Source of the DNA: Deltaproteobacteria bacterium
GTDB lineage: Bacteria; Desulfobacterota; GWC2-55-46; UBA9637
Assembly (NCBI GenBank): GCA_030690165.1
Contig: JAUYHF010000009.1
Coordinates: 1 to 64,000 of the forward strand
Length of the DNA: 64,000 bases
Reading direction: 5' to 3'
Every line of letters begins with the position of its first letter. The stretch's first letter is position 1. The notes under the pieces were generated by a model, which saw only the letters and a list, made by a program, of their open reading frames with translations, was not told the DNA's origin and did not search any database. Position numbers and translations under genes: made by a program. Shown here piece after piece: positions 53,851 through 61,926 of this stretch.

Positions 53851-54950
53851 GGCCTCTTAAACACCCATACAGCAGAGTCAAGCATATAAAAATTATTAAC
53901 CACCGCGTTTAACCCGACAAACCCTATATCCTTAGCCATCCTGACAGTAGAGTCTATATCGCGGAAGCCGTGCCATCCATTGCATACGCTCTCTGCGAAA
54001 TCGTGTATATATATCCCCTTCCTTACCCATTCATTCTGTATGTGCCTCTTTTGCCTGTCAGGATACCCCCACGCAACAATACCCGCAGCGCCGCCGGGCT
54101 TCAAAATCCTGTATATGTCTTTATATACATATTCGCGCAGGGGTTCCGGGATATAAGGGTCTCCACATGAGAAAAACACCCTATCAAAAGTCATGTCTTT
54201 AAACGGGAGTTTTGACCCAAAGCCGTTCCATCTGCGCGCATCAACCCAGCTTATCTTTCCGGAATTCTCTCCGAGCCTTGACATCACGAACTGCCTCATT
54301 GCGCCGGTAAAGTCTATTGCAGTTATTCCGGCATTCGGGAAATCCCTGCATATGGCTTTAAGCCCGTGGCCTGTCCCGTAGCAGAGGTCCAGCATTTGAC
54401 AGTCCTCTGTTTTATCCGATGCCATAGCCTTTAAGAGTATATCCCTTGCTATGCTGAACTCATAATTTCCGAGGAACCTGTCCCATATATCCTCCATGCC
54501 TTTGGCAAAATTATAAAGATGATCGCCGCCGCGCAGAAACTCGCCTGCATAGTCAATGCACCTGCCGAAAAACTCCACCTCGCTGTAAAAACCCTCTTTT
54601 AGGGTCTTTCTCTCAATTAGAGAAAGCGCCGGCAGAGGTTTTACATCATCGTTGTATATGCAGCTATGCGCCGGGTTCTGCGAAACATACCCGCACTCTT
54701 CAAGAAAATCCAGCAGGATAAACAACATCCTCTTCCTTGCACTGTCTCCTGTCTTGTATTTAAGCTGTCCCGCGGCCCTATCGCAGAATTCTTCTCTTGT
54801 AAAACTCTTCATCTCTTTTATGACAGAGATGAGCCCTTCCTGTTCCGCAAATTCAACAAGCCTTAATGTAAATGCCCTCGGGACAATAAACTGCCTTAAT
54901 ATGTCAATCCCTGTCTTTATGTCTTCAAAGACTGCTGTCATAATCCTCAC
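53847..54950 (-). CDS. SAM-dependent class I methyltransferase
   Basis: The 367-residue protein has a winged-helix-like N-terminal region and a SAM-binding domain with motif I MLDLCYGTGHGLKAI, then FPNAGITAIDFTGAM and the ILKPGGAAGIVAWG post-motif. This layout is like O- or C-methyltransferases of secondary metabolism. The family is clear but the substrate is not; position between two KS-type genes suggests methylation of a polyketide/lipid intermediate. An internal ATG (MTAVFE) is an alternative start. Confidence 0.85.
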   Translation of the reverse strand: MRIMTAVFEDIKTGIDILRQFIVPRAFTLRLVEFAEQEGLISVIKEMKSFTREEFCDRAAGQLKYKTGDSARKRMLFILLDFLEECGYVSQNPAHSCIYNDDVKPLPALSLIERKTLKEGFYSEVEFFGRCIDYAGEFLRGGDHLYNFAKGMEDIWDRFLGNYEFSIARDILLKAMASDKTEDCQMLDLCYGTGHGLKAICRDFPNAGITAIDFTGAMRQFVMSRLGENSGKISWVDARRWNGFGSKLPFKDMTFDRVFFSCGDPYIPEPLREYVYKDIYRILKPGGAAGIVAWGYPDRQKRHIQNEWVRKGIYIHDFAESVCNGWHGFRDIDSTVRMAKDIGFVGLNAVVNNFYMLDSAVWVFKRP

Positions 54951-54956
54951 CTTCTT

Positions 54957-56105
54957 CTAATACAAACGCATTAAATAAAGTAAAGAGCCGCTCCCCTCAA
55001 ATCCGATTGAACTTATTAGCGCCATATCTGCCTTTACCTCTTCTTCCTTTGTGTTGGGCCTGCACCAATCCATCTCTTTTATCAGGCCATCTCCAATGGT
55101 TGACGGAGGTATGATTCCTTTATGAAGCGCCATTGCCGCTGATGCGGCCTGCATTGCGCTGCCAGCGGCAAAACATTCGCCTGTAAGGGGTTTAATATTC
55201 CCCACAAAGACCTTCGCCGCGTTTTTATTATTCCCTGATAGCAATGCCTTTAATATCCCGGCCTCAACAACATCTTTGCCGGTGCCGTTTGCGCCTGTTA
55301 CCGCATAGATTATCTTATTATCAAAATCCTTTGCATCAGAAATTCCGGCATAAAGAACCGCGCCCCTTTTGACTGCCGCCTCTTTTTTTTCAAGCACAAG
55401 CATGCACGCGCCTTCTCCTGTCACGAACCCGTTTCTATCAGAGGCAAAGGGCTTAATGCCTTCTTTTCCCCTGTTATTCGGCGACAGCAGCCTGAACCTT
55501 GCATAGCTGTCAAATACCAGGGCGTCTATCTCCTCTGCGCCGCCTGCAATGCAGACATCCAGATTATTATTCCTCATAACCCTTATTGCGTAATCAATGG
55601 CGTCTATCCCGGCCGGTATGCCGCCGGCGATTGTATGCGCCGCGCCCTTTATATTGAATGCAATCGAGGCATTGCCAGCAGGCGCATTTAGGACAGAGTC
55701 TGAAAAAAACATAGGGCTGGCTGAGAGCGCCCCTTCCCTTATCAGCGCAGTGTGGAAGTCCCTGGTGTAATTCATTGCGCCGTGAGTAACACCCACAATA
55801 AGGCCGGCCTTTGCCGGGTCCCATACGGAGGGGTTGAGCCCACTGTCCTTTATGGCCATATCTGCGGCCGCAAGACAGTATTTAGATATCTTTGCCGCCC
55901 TCCTGAATCTCTTGTCAAAAAAAACAGCATCTATATCGTCTGTGTTTATCTCTGCGCCAAGGCGGCTTCTCTGTCCTCCGGTATCAAAACTCTTTATCTC
56001 TTTTATACCGGTTCTACCGGCAAGGAGCGCATCCCAGAATACAGGATTGCCGATACCGATGGGGCTTACAATGCCGATGCCTGTAATAACATATTCGCAG
56101 CTCAT
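54957..56105 (-). CDS. KS-like chain-length-factor-type protein, catalytically dead
   Basis: The 382-residue protein has the full KS fold pattern, but all three catalytic residues are replaced. The Cys site reads TIAGGIPAGID (Ile near 164), the first His site reads ANGTGKD (Asn) and the second reads TGECFAAGS (Glu). This is the signature of a chain-length factor that pairs with an active KS. It overlaps the following KS gene by ATGA (56102-56105), so the pair is co-translated, as expected for a KS-CLF heterodimer. Confidence 0.85.
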   Translation of the reverse strand: MSCEYVITGIGIVSPIGIGNPVFWDALLAGRTGIKEIKSFDTGGQRSRLGAEINTDDIDAVFFDKRFRRAAKISKYCLAAADMAIKDSGLNPSVWDPAKAGLIVGVTHGAMNYTRDFHTALIREGALSASPMFFSDSVLNAPAGNASIAFNIKGAAHTIAGGIPAGIDAIDYAIRVMRNNNLDVCIAGGAEEIDALVFDSYARFRLLSPNNRGKEGIKPFASDRNGFVTGEGACMLVLEKKEAAVKRGAVLYAGISDAKDFDNKIIYAVTGANGTGKDVVEAGILKALLSGNNKNAAKVFVGNIKPLTGECFAAGSAMQAASAAMALHKGIIPPSTIGDGLIKEMDWCRPNTKEEEVKADMALISSIGFEGSGSLLYLMRLY

Positions 56106-57310
56106 GTGTTAACATCCTGAAATACTATTGCGGCATTCGCCCCGCCAAAACCGAATGAGTTTGAAACAGCCCTTTTTATTGATATCCTCTGGCCGGGCTT
56201 ATCAACGATATTAAGGGGACAGTCGGGGTCAGGGGTTTTGTAATTCAGATTCGGCGGAAGAACCCCTTCCTTCATTGCCAAAATAGTAATAACAGCCTCT
56301 ACTGCGCCTGCCCCGCCAAGGAGATGGCCTATCATGGATTTTATTGAGCTTACCGGTATGGTTTTGGAGATGTTTCCAAAGACACGTTGGATTGCCTTTG
56401 CCTCCATAGCGTCATTATAAGTCGTGGCTGTACCGTGGGCGTTTATATAGTCAATCCGGGACGCATCAATTTGAGCGTCCTCCAACGCATTTGATATTGC
56501 TGCAGCGGCAGAAGCGCCGCCCGGCTCAGGCCGCGTAATATGAAACGCATCGCTGGACTCACCGTATCCTATAACCTCCGCGATAATATCCGCTCCCCTT
56601 CCCTCAGCGCGCCCCATCTCCTCAAGCACCATAACACCGGCTCCCTCTCCGAGCGCGAGGCCGTCGCGCCCTTTATCAAACGGCCTGCAAAGCGAAGGGG
56701 TTACTGCCTGAAGCGAATTAAAGCCCGCAAATGTAAATTCGCACATAGTATCATAACCGCCGGCAATGATTGTATGCGCGCGGCCTGAAAGTATCTCTTT
56801 ATACGCAAACCCTATGGCATTTGTACCTGATGCGCAGGCATTGGAGATTGTAAACTGCCTGCCGTTTAATCCGTATTCTTCGGCTAAATGAGAGCCCTGA
56901 CAGTGGGCAAGATAATCCAGAATGAGCGAAGGGCTTCCCTTTTTCCCATAGACTCTGCTGCGATGGTATGTCTCGCCTGAAAACATTCCCCCTAACGTTG
57001 TTCCTAATATAAGCGATGTATCATGAGGGAGGCCTTCCTTTAAACCCGCTTCCAGAACCGCCTCGTCAGCCACTGTCAGCAGAAGCTTTGTCGCCCTGTC
57101 AAGCCGCGAAGGTCTTAGTCTTTTGAGTTCTTTCGAAAAATTAAACCCCTTTATCTCTCCGCCGGTCTTACCCCTATAGCTTTTTACATCAAAAGAGGCT
57201 ATCTCTTTTATTGCATTTCGCCCTTCAATTATTCCTGAAAGATTCTGTTTTTTCCCAATGCCAAGGGCGGTTATCAGGCCGGCTCCGGTAATAACAACTC
57301 TTCTATTCAT
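56102..57310 (-). CDS. Beta-ketoacyl-ACP synthase II-type (active)
   Basis: The 402-residue KS has catalytic Cys159 in ISNACASGTNAIG and histidines in NAHGTATTYND and IGHLLGGAGAVEA. It should be the active partner of the adjacent CLF-like protein. It overlaps the small membrane-protein gene upstream (57307-57310) and the CLF downstream, each by four bases. Confidence 0.92.
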   Translation of the reverse strand: MNRRVVITGAGLITALGIGKKQNLSGIIEGRNAIKEIASFDVKSYRGKTGGEIKGFNFSKELKRLRPSRLDRATKLLLTVADEAVLEAGLKEGLPHDTSLILGTTLGGMFSGETYHRSRVYGKKGSPSLILDYLAHCQGSHLAEEYGLNGRQFTISNACASGTNAIGFAYKEILSGRAHTIIAGGYDTMCEFTFAGFNSLQAVTPSLCRPFDKGRDGLALGEGAGVMVLEEMGRAEGRGADIIAEVIGYGESSDAFHITRPEPGGASAAAAISNALEDAQIDASRIDYINAHGTATTYNDAMEAKAIQRVFGNISKTIPVSSIKSMIGHLLGGAGAVEAVITILAMKEGVLPPNLNYKTPDPDCPLNIVDKPGQRISIKRAVSNSFGFGGANAAIVFQDVNT

Positions 57311-57492
57311 TTTATAAAACCGATAAACTTGCTGTCAAATCTGTAATACCACCCGAAAAATAAAACTAACATTGACAGAAAAAACCATGCGGCCCAAACT
57401 GAATAAAAACAAAACCATATAATAGCGCCTAATATGGCTCCAACAAAAAGACATGTGGCTATAAAAGATTTTATGAAATATTTATCAATCAT
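57307..57492 (-). CDS. Small two-helix membrane protein
   Basis: The 61-residue protein consists of two hydrophobic helices (FIATCLFVGAILGAIIWFCF and WAAWFFLSMLVLFFGWYY) with short polar ends. It overlaps the KS gene by ATGA, so it is clearly part of the operon. Family not recognised; a membrane scaffold role for the synthase complex is possible. Confidence 0.65.
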   Translation of the reverse strand: MIDKYFIKSFIATCLFVGAILGAIIWFCFYSVWAAWFFLSMLVLFFGWYYRFDSKFIGFIK

Positions 57493-57500
57493 AGTTGCAG

Positions 57501-57521
57501 CTCATGGCTCTTGGCTCATAG
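57501..57521. repeat. Heptamer tract between operon genes
   Basis: Units CTCATGG, CTCTTGG, CTCATAG in the 42-base gap between the deacetylase and small membrane-protein genes. Confidence 0.6.
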
Positions 57522-57534
57522 TAGTTACTATCAA

Positions 57535-58356
57535 CTACAACGTTATAACCTCTTTAATAGGCCCAAACTTTATATGCCTTAACAGGCCTTCTAATTTTGG
57601 CCTTGTCGTAGATATCCTGAAATAATGCATAAAGCGCCTTGATATCGGGAGGTCTATCTCAGAATGCTCATTATCAAACTCCCATGGATGCACATAAACA
57701 AGCCCTGGCTGACCATACCTTTTATTCATCCATTTTAGTTTTGAAAGTGTATACCAGTAAGGTGATATCCTTAACGGAAGTCCGCCTGTAAACGGCAGAT
57801 TTTCCCAAAGGAATCTCATGGTTGTCAGAGGAAATTCCCAGATATTTCCAAATTCGGTTTTTATCATATAGGGGTACTGCCCAAAATTTCTCTCCCCCAT
57901 CCTTGTAAGCGGAACCATGCTGGAATCATACAGGATGCCCAATTTTTTCAGCACACACAGAGCCCAAAGCGTATTATTTCTTATTGACCATTCAGGCGCC
58001 CTGTAACCCAAAACCCTTTCCCCTGTAACTGCCCTTACAATATCAATTGATTTATTTACATCCTCTTCAAATGCCTCTCTGGATAATTCGAACAGCCTCT
58101 GATGATAATAGCCGTGTATTGCCAGCTCATGACCCTCTCTATGGATAGCCCTGATAAGATCCGGTTCCTTTTCAGCTATATACCCAAGGACAAAGAAGGT
58201 TGCCCTTGTATTGTACTGCCTCAGGATAGAAAGCACCTTATCCGTATTGCGGGTCACACGGCTTTCATACTCAATCCATTTTGAAGGCATCGCATTATCC
58301 GTTGTCCCACAGATGTGATACCAATCTTCCAGATCTACAGTCAGCGCATTTATCAT
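57535..58356 (-). CDS. XrtA-type polysaccharide deacetylase (DUF3473)
   Basis: The 273-residue NodB-like enzyme has the metal/catalytic start VDLEDWYH, the zinc-binding HxxxH (IHGYYH), RAPEWS and the C-terminal DUF3473 extension (ISRRFMHYFRISTTRPKLEGLLR). Such proteins usually belong to exopolysaccharide/exosortase loci and remove N-acetyl groups. Here no exosortase is present; it sits between a CsgG-like gene and the KS operon, and may act on a cell-surface glycan or glycolipid. Confidence 0.88.
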   Translation of the reverse strand: MINALTVDLEDWYHICGTTDNAMPSKWIEYESRVTRNTDKVLSILRQYNTRATFFVLGYIAEKEPDLIRAIHREGHELAIHGYYHQRLFELSREAFEEDVNKSIDIVRAVTGERVLGYRAPEWSIRNNTLWALCVLKKLGILYDSSMVPLTRMGERNFGQYPYMIKTEFGNIWEFPLTTMRFLWENLPFTGGLPLRISPYWYTLSKLKWMNKRYGQPGLVYVHPWEFDNEHSEIDLPISRRFMHYFRISTTRPKLEGLLRHIKFGPIKEVITL

Positions 58357-58362
58357 CTTGGA

Positions 58363-59694
58363 TTAGTCTTTGACATTGACTACCTTATCGCCTGAAAACT
58401 CTATGTAGAGCTTATCGCGTCTCCCCTGAAGATAAATCCATGTATTTGCATTCAATATATCTCCCAGTGTCATATCAAAGGTCTTTCTATTGCCGGCAAT
58501 TACCGGCGCCCCTTTAGAGTAAAGCATCTGCCACTTTGTCATTCCAGTCTTTGCCTCGCCACTTGAAATGTAAGACTTTACATCCTCCGGGAACCCCGCT
58601 ATTACAGGTCCGGGATCATCTTTTGTCAAAAACTTGGAAAGCATTACTGGATTTGGTGTTTTGGCATAGTGATACACAAAGGTATATTCATTCCCTTTCC
58701 ATGTAAACTTTGCATAGTGCCTCTCGATCTTTGTTAATACAATCTTTTCGCCTGCATGGATTGCAGGCAGGTCTGTGCGGTTTTCCCATCCAGCGGTATT
58801 TTTTACAACATGGATGGTTGTCAAAAAATAATATTCCTCACCTATATTAAACTGTCCTGCTGCCTGATGGTTTTCTCTTTTCACCTCAGCCAGCATTGTC
58901 TTTTCTTCAGGCAAAGAGGATTGCGCGGCAGCGGTGAATGCCTCCACAGAACTTCTGACCATATTCCCGTATTCGATCTTCTGGCCGGATGCCTCCCTCA
59001 AAATAATGCCTGTGGCTGTCTTTTCCTTAACTGCCCTTACCTCTACTTCGCCAATGTCTATCCTTTCTATATCAAGCACCTCTCCTGTCTTGGGATGCTT
59101 TATTGCCTTGCCTTCCTTAAAAACAATAAATCTCTTCCCAACCTTAGCGCCGGCAAGCTTACCAATGTCTATTGTAACTGTATTGTCTTCTCCCCTTTCC
59201 ACAACATAACCCTCCAGAGGAAAATCGCTTATAATCCTAACGGCCATCTCTGTAACAAGCGCTTCAAGCTTTGTGGCGCTTTCACTCTTGACCTTTTCCG
59301 CTGCTATGATAGAGCCATTTTCAACATTTATCAGGCGGGCATTTACCTCCATAAATTGTCTGAGTTTCATCACAGAACCTGTAACTACTATTTTTGCGCC
59401 AAGAACCTTTCCAAGCCTTGCGATACTATCCGAGTCTACGACTCCGGATACGCTAAGCTTCTGCTCCTGAAGTATCTTTTCAAGAAGCCTTCTTTCAACA
59501 ACATCAAAACGGCCTTCCTGAACAAGGGCTGTTATGAGCCACTCAGCGACTATCTTTCCTATATCTTCTGTCTCAAATTTTTCACCCTGCACCTGAAAAT
59601 CCATAACAGCTATCTTGGTCTTTTTAAAATCAGCATAAGCTGTATTTGCCGCAAAAACCAAGACCGTCAAAAAAAGTATTATTAATCTTTTCAT
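58363..59694 (-). CDS. CsgG/FlgT-like secreted protein
   Basis: The 443-residue protein has a signal peptide (LIILFLTVLVFAANTAYA) and a CsgG-type domain (KIAVMDFQVQGEKFETEDIGK..., WLITALVQEGRFDVVERRLLEKIL, GAKIVVTGSVMKL). A second, less conserved beta domain (residues about 170-260) is followed by an unrecognised C-terminal half. CsgG forms the curli secretion pore, but many relatives have other periplasmic roles and this one lacks a lipobox. It lies within the operon but its link to the KS genes is unclear. Confidence 0.8.
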   Translation of the reverse strand: MKRLIILFLTVLVFAANTAYADFKKTKIAVMDFQVQGEKFETEDIGKIVAEWLITALVQEGRFDVVERRLLEKILQEQKLSVSGVVDSDSIARLGKVLGAKIVVTGSVMKLRQFMEVNARLINVENGSIIAAEKVKSESATKLEALVTEMAVRIISDFPLEGYVVERGEDNTVTIDIGKLAGAKVGKRFIVFKEGKAIKHPKTGEVLDIERIDIGEVEVRAVKEKTATGIILREASGQKIEYGNMVRSSVEAFTAAAQSSLPEEKTMLAEVKRENHQAAGQFNIGEEYYFLTTIHVVKNTAGWENRTDLPAIHAGEKIVLTKIERHYAKFTWKGNEYTFVYHYAKTPNPVMLSKFLTKDDPGPVIAGFPEDVKSYISSGEAKTGMTKWQMLYSKGAPVIAGNRKTFDMTLGDILNANTWIYLQGRRDKLYIEFSGDKVVNVKD

Positions 59695-59719
59695 AATGCC
59701 TCCTCTGTTGTTGTTACAG

Positions 59720-60955
59720 TTACCTGAAAATCAGCCTCCTCATCTCCTTATTAAAGAAAAAAGGAAGAACAGACGAAACCCTTCCTACAATCGGCATTGG
59801 ATCAGCGGCAGATATAATATCATCGCCTTGTGTCCTTGTAAAGAAACTTGGATTAAGCCGTAGTCTCTCCGGATTTGATATAAAGTGCAATATATCCCCT
59901 GGAATCAACCAGCGGCATCGTATGCCTGTCTCATAATCCCATGCTGGCTCTACATCGCCGTCAACAGCCATTTTATAAAGAAGATACGGGAAATCCATTC
60001 CTGATAAAATTGCAAGCTGTAAAGAACCCCAGAATCTTGGATTTATTTCCATAAGTTTTGCCTTGCCGTCCCTTGCATCAACCCTGAACTCTACCATTGC
60101 GACACCAACCCAATTTAAAGATTTCAGCAGGCTGACGGCAACATCTCTTATCTCATCATTCTTTACGCTTTCCCTTAATGTGCTTGGCCCTCCGCTGACA
60201 GGATATTCCCTGAGCCGCTTATAAACAAAGGCAGCCCTTGGCTCTGAATTAAGATTAAAAAGCGCGCCTACACCATATGCGCCGCCATTCGGGATATACT
60301 CCTGGACAAGAGGGAAAGGATACCTGCTGTGAACCTTCTGAAAGGCAGTTAAAAATTCTGAAGGCCTGTTCACATATACAAGCCCCCTTGAACCAGAACT
60401 TTCCCTTGGCTTTATAACCAAAGGATATTCCATGCCTTCATCCGAAAATCCCCCCTCACCCTGACCCTCTCCCGCAAGGGGAGAGGGAACTATTTGTTTC
60501 CCCTCCCTTGACGGGAGGGGATTAAGGGGAGGGTGAGAATTTTTATATGTCTTCGGACATAAATAGCCGTTTTTCTCAGCATATCTTATAAGCCATGCCT
60601 TGTCATTAACCTTGGATATTAAATTGTAATCTGCAAACGGAACCCTTGTATATGGCTCAATCTCTTTTTTATGCTTCAAAATAATCTCAAGGGTTTCAAA
60701 CTCGGTAGGAAGGAGCATATCGTAGTTATTTGCCTTAACCTCTTTTAAAAGCCAATCAAGAAACTCATCCGGTTTGGATGCGGGAGACGGATATATTACC
60801 CGCCTGCTGCAATATTTGGAAAAAAGGGCGGTTGCAAATCTGGTCTTTTCGCCGACTGTAAGATAAAACCCCCTTCTGCCCAGCGACCGCACTGCCGCAA
60901 GGGTTTTATTCCACATGGCGTCAAGGATAAGGATTTTTGAGTGGGTACTGACCAT
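59720..60955 (-). CDS. ATP-grasp ligase
   Basis: The 411-residue protein has a preATP-grasp domain (residues 1-125) and an ATP-grasp fold (YPLVIKPRESSGSRGLVYV..., VQEYIPNGGAYG, VEFRVDARDGKAKLMEINPRFWGSLQLA), with the Mg-binding E-x-NPR motif. Such enzymes form an acyl-phosphate and then an amide or similar bond. It is the first gene of the minus-strand operon. A palindromic repeat (60449-60540) is translated as a non-conserved insertion between the two ATP-grasp subdomains. Confidence 0.85.
   Translation of the reverse strand: MVSTHSKILILDAMWNKTLAAVRSLGRRGFYLTVGEKTRFATALFSKYCSRRVIYPSPASKPDEFLDWLLKEVKANNYDMLLPTEFETLEIILKHKKEIEPYTRVPFADYNLISKVNDKAWLIRYAEKNGYLCPKTYKNSHPPLNPLPSREGKQIVPSPLAGEGQGEGGFSDEGMEYPLVIKPRESSGSRGLVYVNRPSEFLTAFQKVHSRYPFPLVQEYIPNGGAYGVGALFNLNSEPRAAFVYKRLREYPVSGGPSTLRESVKNDEIRDVAVSLLKSLNWVGVAMVEFRVDARDGKAKLMEINPRFWGSLQLAILSGMDFPYLLYKMAVDGDVEPAWDYETGIRCRWLIPGDILHFISNPERLRLNPSFFTRTQGDDIISAADPMPIVGRVSSVLPFFFNKEMRRLIFR
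60449..60540. repeat. Double-hairpin repeat inside the ATP-grasp gene
   Basis: Outer arms CTCACCCT (60456-60463) and AGGGTGAG (60531-60538) enclose two hairpins, CCCTCTCCC/GGGAGAGGG and CCCCTCCC/GGGAGGGG. It is translated in frame (NSHPPLNPLPSREGKQIVPS and then PLAGEGQGEGG). It has the same nested design as the element in the R-M gene, with different bases. Confidence 0.85.
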
Positions 60956-61206
60956 AGTCTGACAATCAATTATAATTTGTGGTTAATCAGTCTATCCTAA
61001 AGGTTTTTCTCTGTCAAATTTTAAAAAATTATAAAAATTCTTGACTTGCCATTTCTTTTAGTTAAAAATATACAAGTTTTACAATCCGGCAACATCATAC
61101 AACAGGGCAATATGAAAGGAGGCGATCTGATAAATATAACTCAAGACTTTATCCTTGATCCGACTCATCAGTAATGAAAAAACTTAAACCTAAAAGGAGG
61201 CGCTTT
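60956..61206 (+). promoter_or_regulatory. Divergent upstream region with candidate promoter
   Basis: TTGACT (61041-61046) is followed after 16 bases by TAAAAA (61063-61068), a plausible but weak promoter for the plus-strand gene at 61207. A 20-codon frame (61112-61174) with its own AAGGAGG nearby could be a leader peptide but lacks other support. Promoters for the long minus-strand operon must also lie here; none is clear. Confidence 0.35.
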
Positions 61207-61785
61207 ATGCACAAAATAATCAAGGGGTTTTTTGTTTGCCTGTTTTTTGTTTTTTTCATAGCCATGGCAAACACAGGACATGCCGAAGACGATATCTACT
61301 ATGCAAGATGCAATCTAAAGGTGTTAAAGGGAAATAAAATTACATGGGTTAATTATCAATCTGCGCCATCTTTTATTCCAGCTGGCACAAAACTTAAAGT
61401 GACTAAAAGCGACAGCGATGTAACCTTGTTGAATATGGCAACAAATGTAAGTTATTCTATAGATGCAGGAGCATCAGGCGACCAGTTTCTGGAAAAATTT
61501 GTTACAAAAAAACCTGTTTCTCTCGACAAGTTCCCTGAAAATGTTCAAGCTGATATAAAGCAGGCTGTTCCAAGGATCGGTATGACAAAAGAGCAGGTCT
61601 ATCTTGCAATGGGGCCTCCGCCGTATATTGATGGTAAAAATGTAACCCAGAACTTAACATATGATGCCATCATGAAAGGCAATTTATGGGTCTGGAGACG
61701 TATGAAGATAGGAAAGACTATAGGTGTTGAGTTTGATCCTGCAAGCGGAACCGCAAAACGCGTCGAAGGGGTTTGGGGGAAGTAA
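61207..61785 (+). CDS. Secreted protein with SmpA/OmlA-like C-terminus
   Basis: From the ATG at 61207 (ribosome-binding site AAAGGAGGCGC) the protein is 192 residues with a signal peptide (GFFVCLFFVFFIAMANTGHA). Its C-terminal third contains RIGMTKEQVYLAMGPPPY, like the GMTKxQVxxLLGxP start of SmpA/OmlA (BamE-like) domains. Its N-terminal half has an SH3-like look. Upstream ATG 61174 would add a basic dozen residues, but the internal start has the better site. Function unknown; it ends before a strong terminator. Confidence 0.65.
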   Translation: MHKIIKGFFVCLFFVFFIAMANTGHAEDDIYYARCNLKVLKGNKITWVNYQSAPSFIPAGTKLKVTKSDSDVTLLNMATNVSYSIDAGASGDQFLEKFVTKKPVSLDKFPENVQADIKQAVPRIGMTKEQVYLAMGPPPYIDGKNVTQNLTYDAIMKGNLWVWRRMKIGKTIGVEFDPASGTAKRVEGVWGK

Positions 61786-61789
61786 ACAA

Positions 61790-61810
61790 ATTACGATTTG
61801 CGAATTACGA
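61790..61810. repeat. Heptamer tract after the 61207 gene
   Basis: Units ATTACGA, TTTGCGA, ATTACGA directly after the stop codon. Confidence 0.65.
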
Positions 61811-61843
61811 ACGAAAAACTGAATTGGATCGCTTTAGCCTATT

Positions 61844-61887
61844 TAGCCCGTCCCATAACAGATAAACAGGACGGGCTAATTTTTTTC
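61844..61887 (+). terminator. Rho-independent terminator
   Basis: TAGCCCGTCC (61844-61853) pairs perfectly with GGACGGGCTA (61869-61878), followed by a run of T (61880-61886). It separates the SmpA-like gene from darA. Confidence 0.9.
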
Positions 61888-61915
61888 TTGCGGAATTTTT
61901 TCATATAAGTAAAAT
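61888..61915 (+). promoter_or_regulatory. Candidate promoter for darA
   Basis: TTGCGG (61888-61893), 16-base spacer and TAAAAT (61910-61915). The start would be near 61922, five bases before the ATG; there is no ribosome-binding site, so a nearly leaderless message is possible. Confidence 0.45.
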
Positions 61916-61926
61916 ATTAGATTGAC

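Noticed and set aside
58756-59685. 309-codon plus-strand frame opposite the CsgG-like gene
   Set aside because: It is antisense to a gene with a signal peptide and recognisable domain; the translation is Cys/Phe/Leu-rich and shows no family motif.
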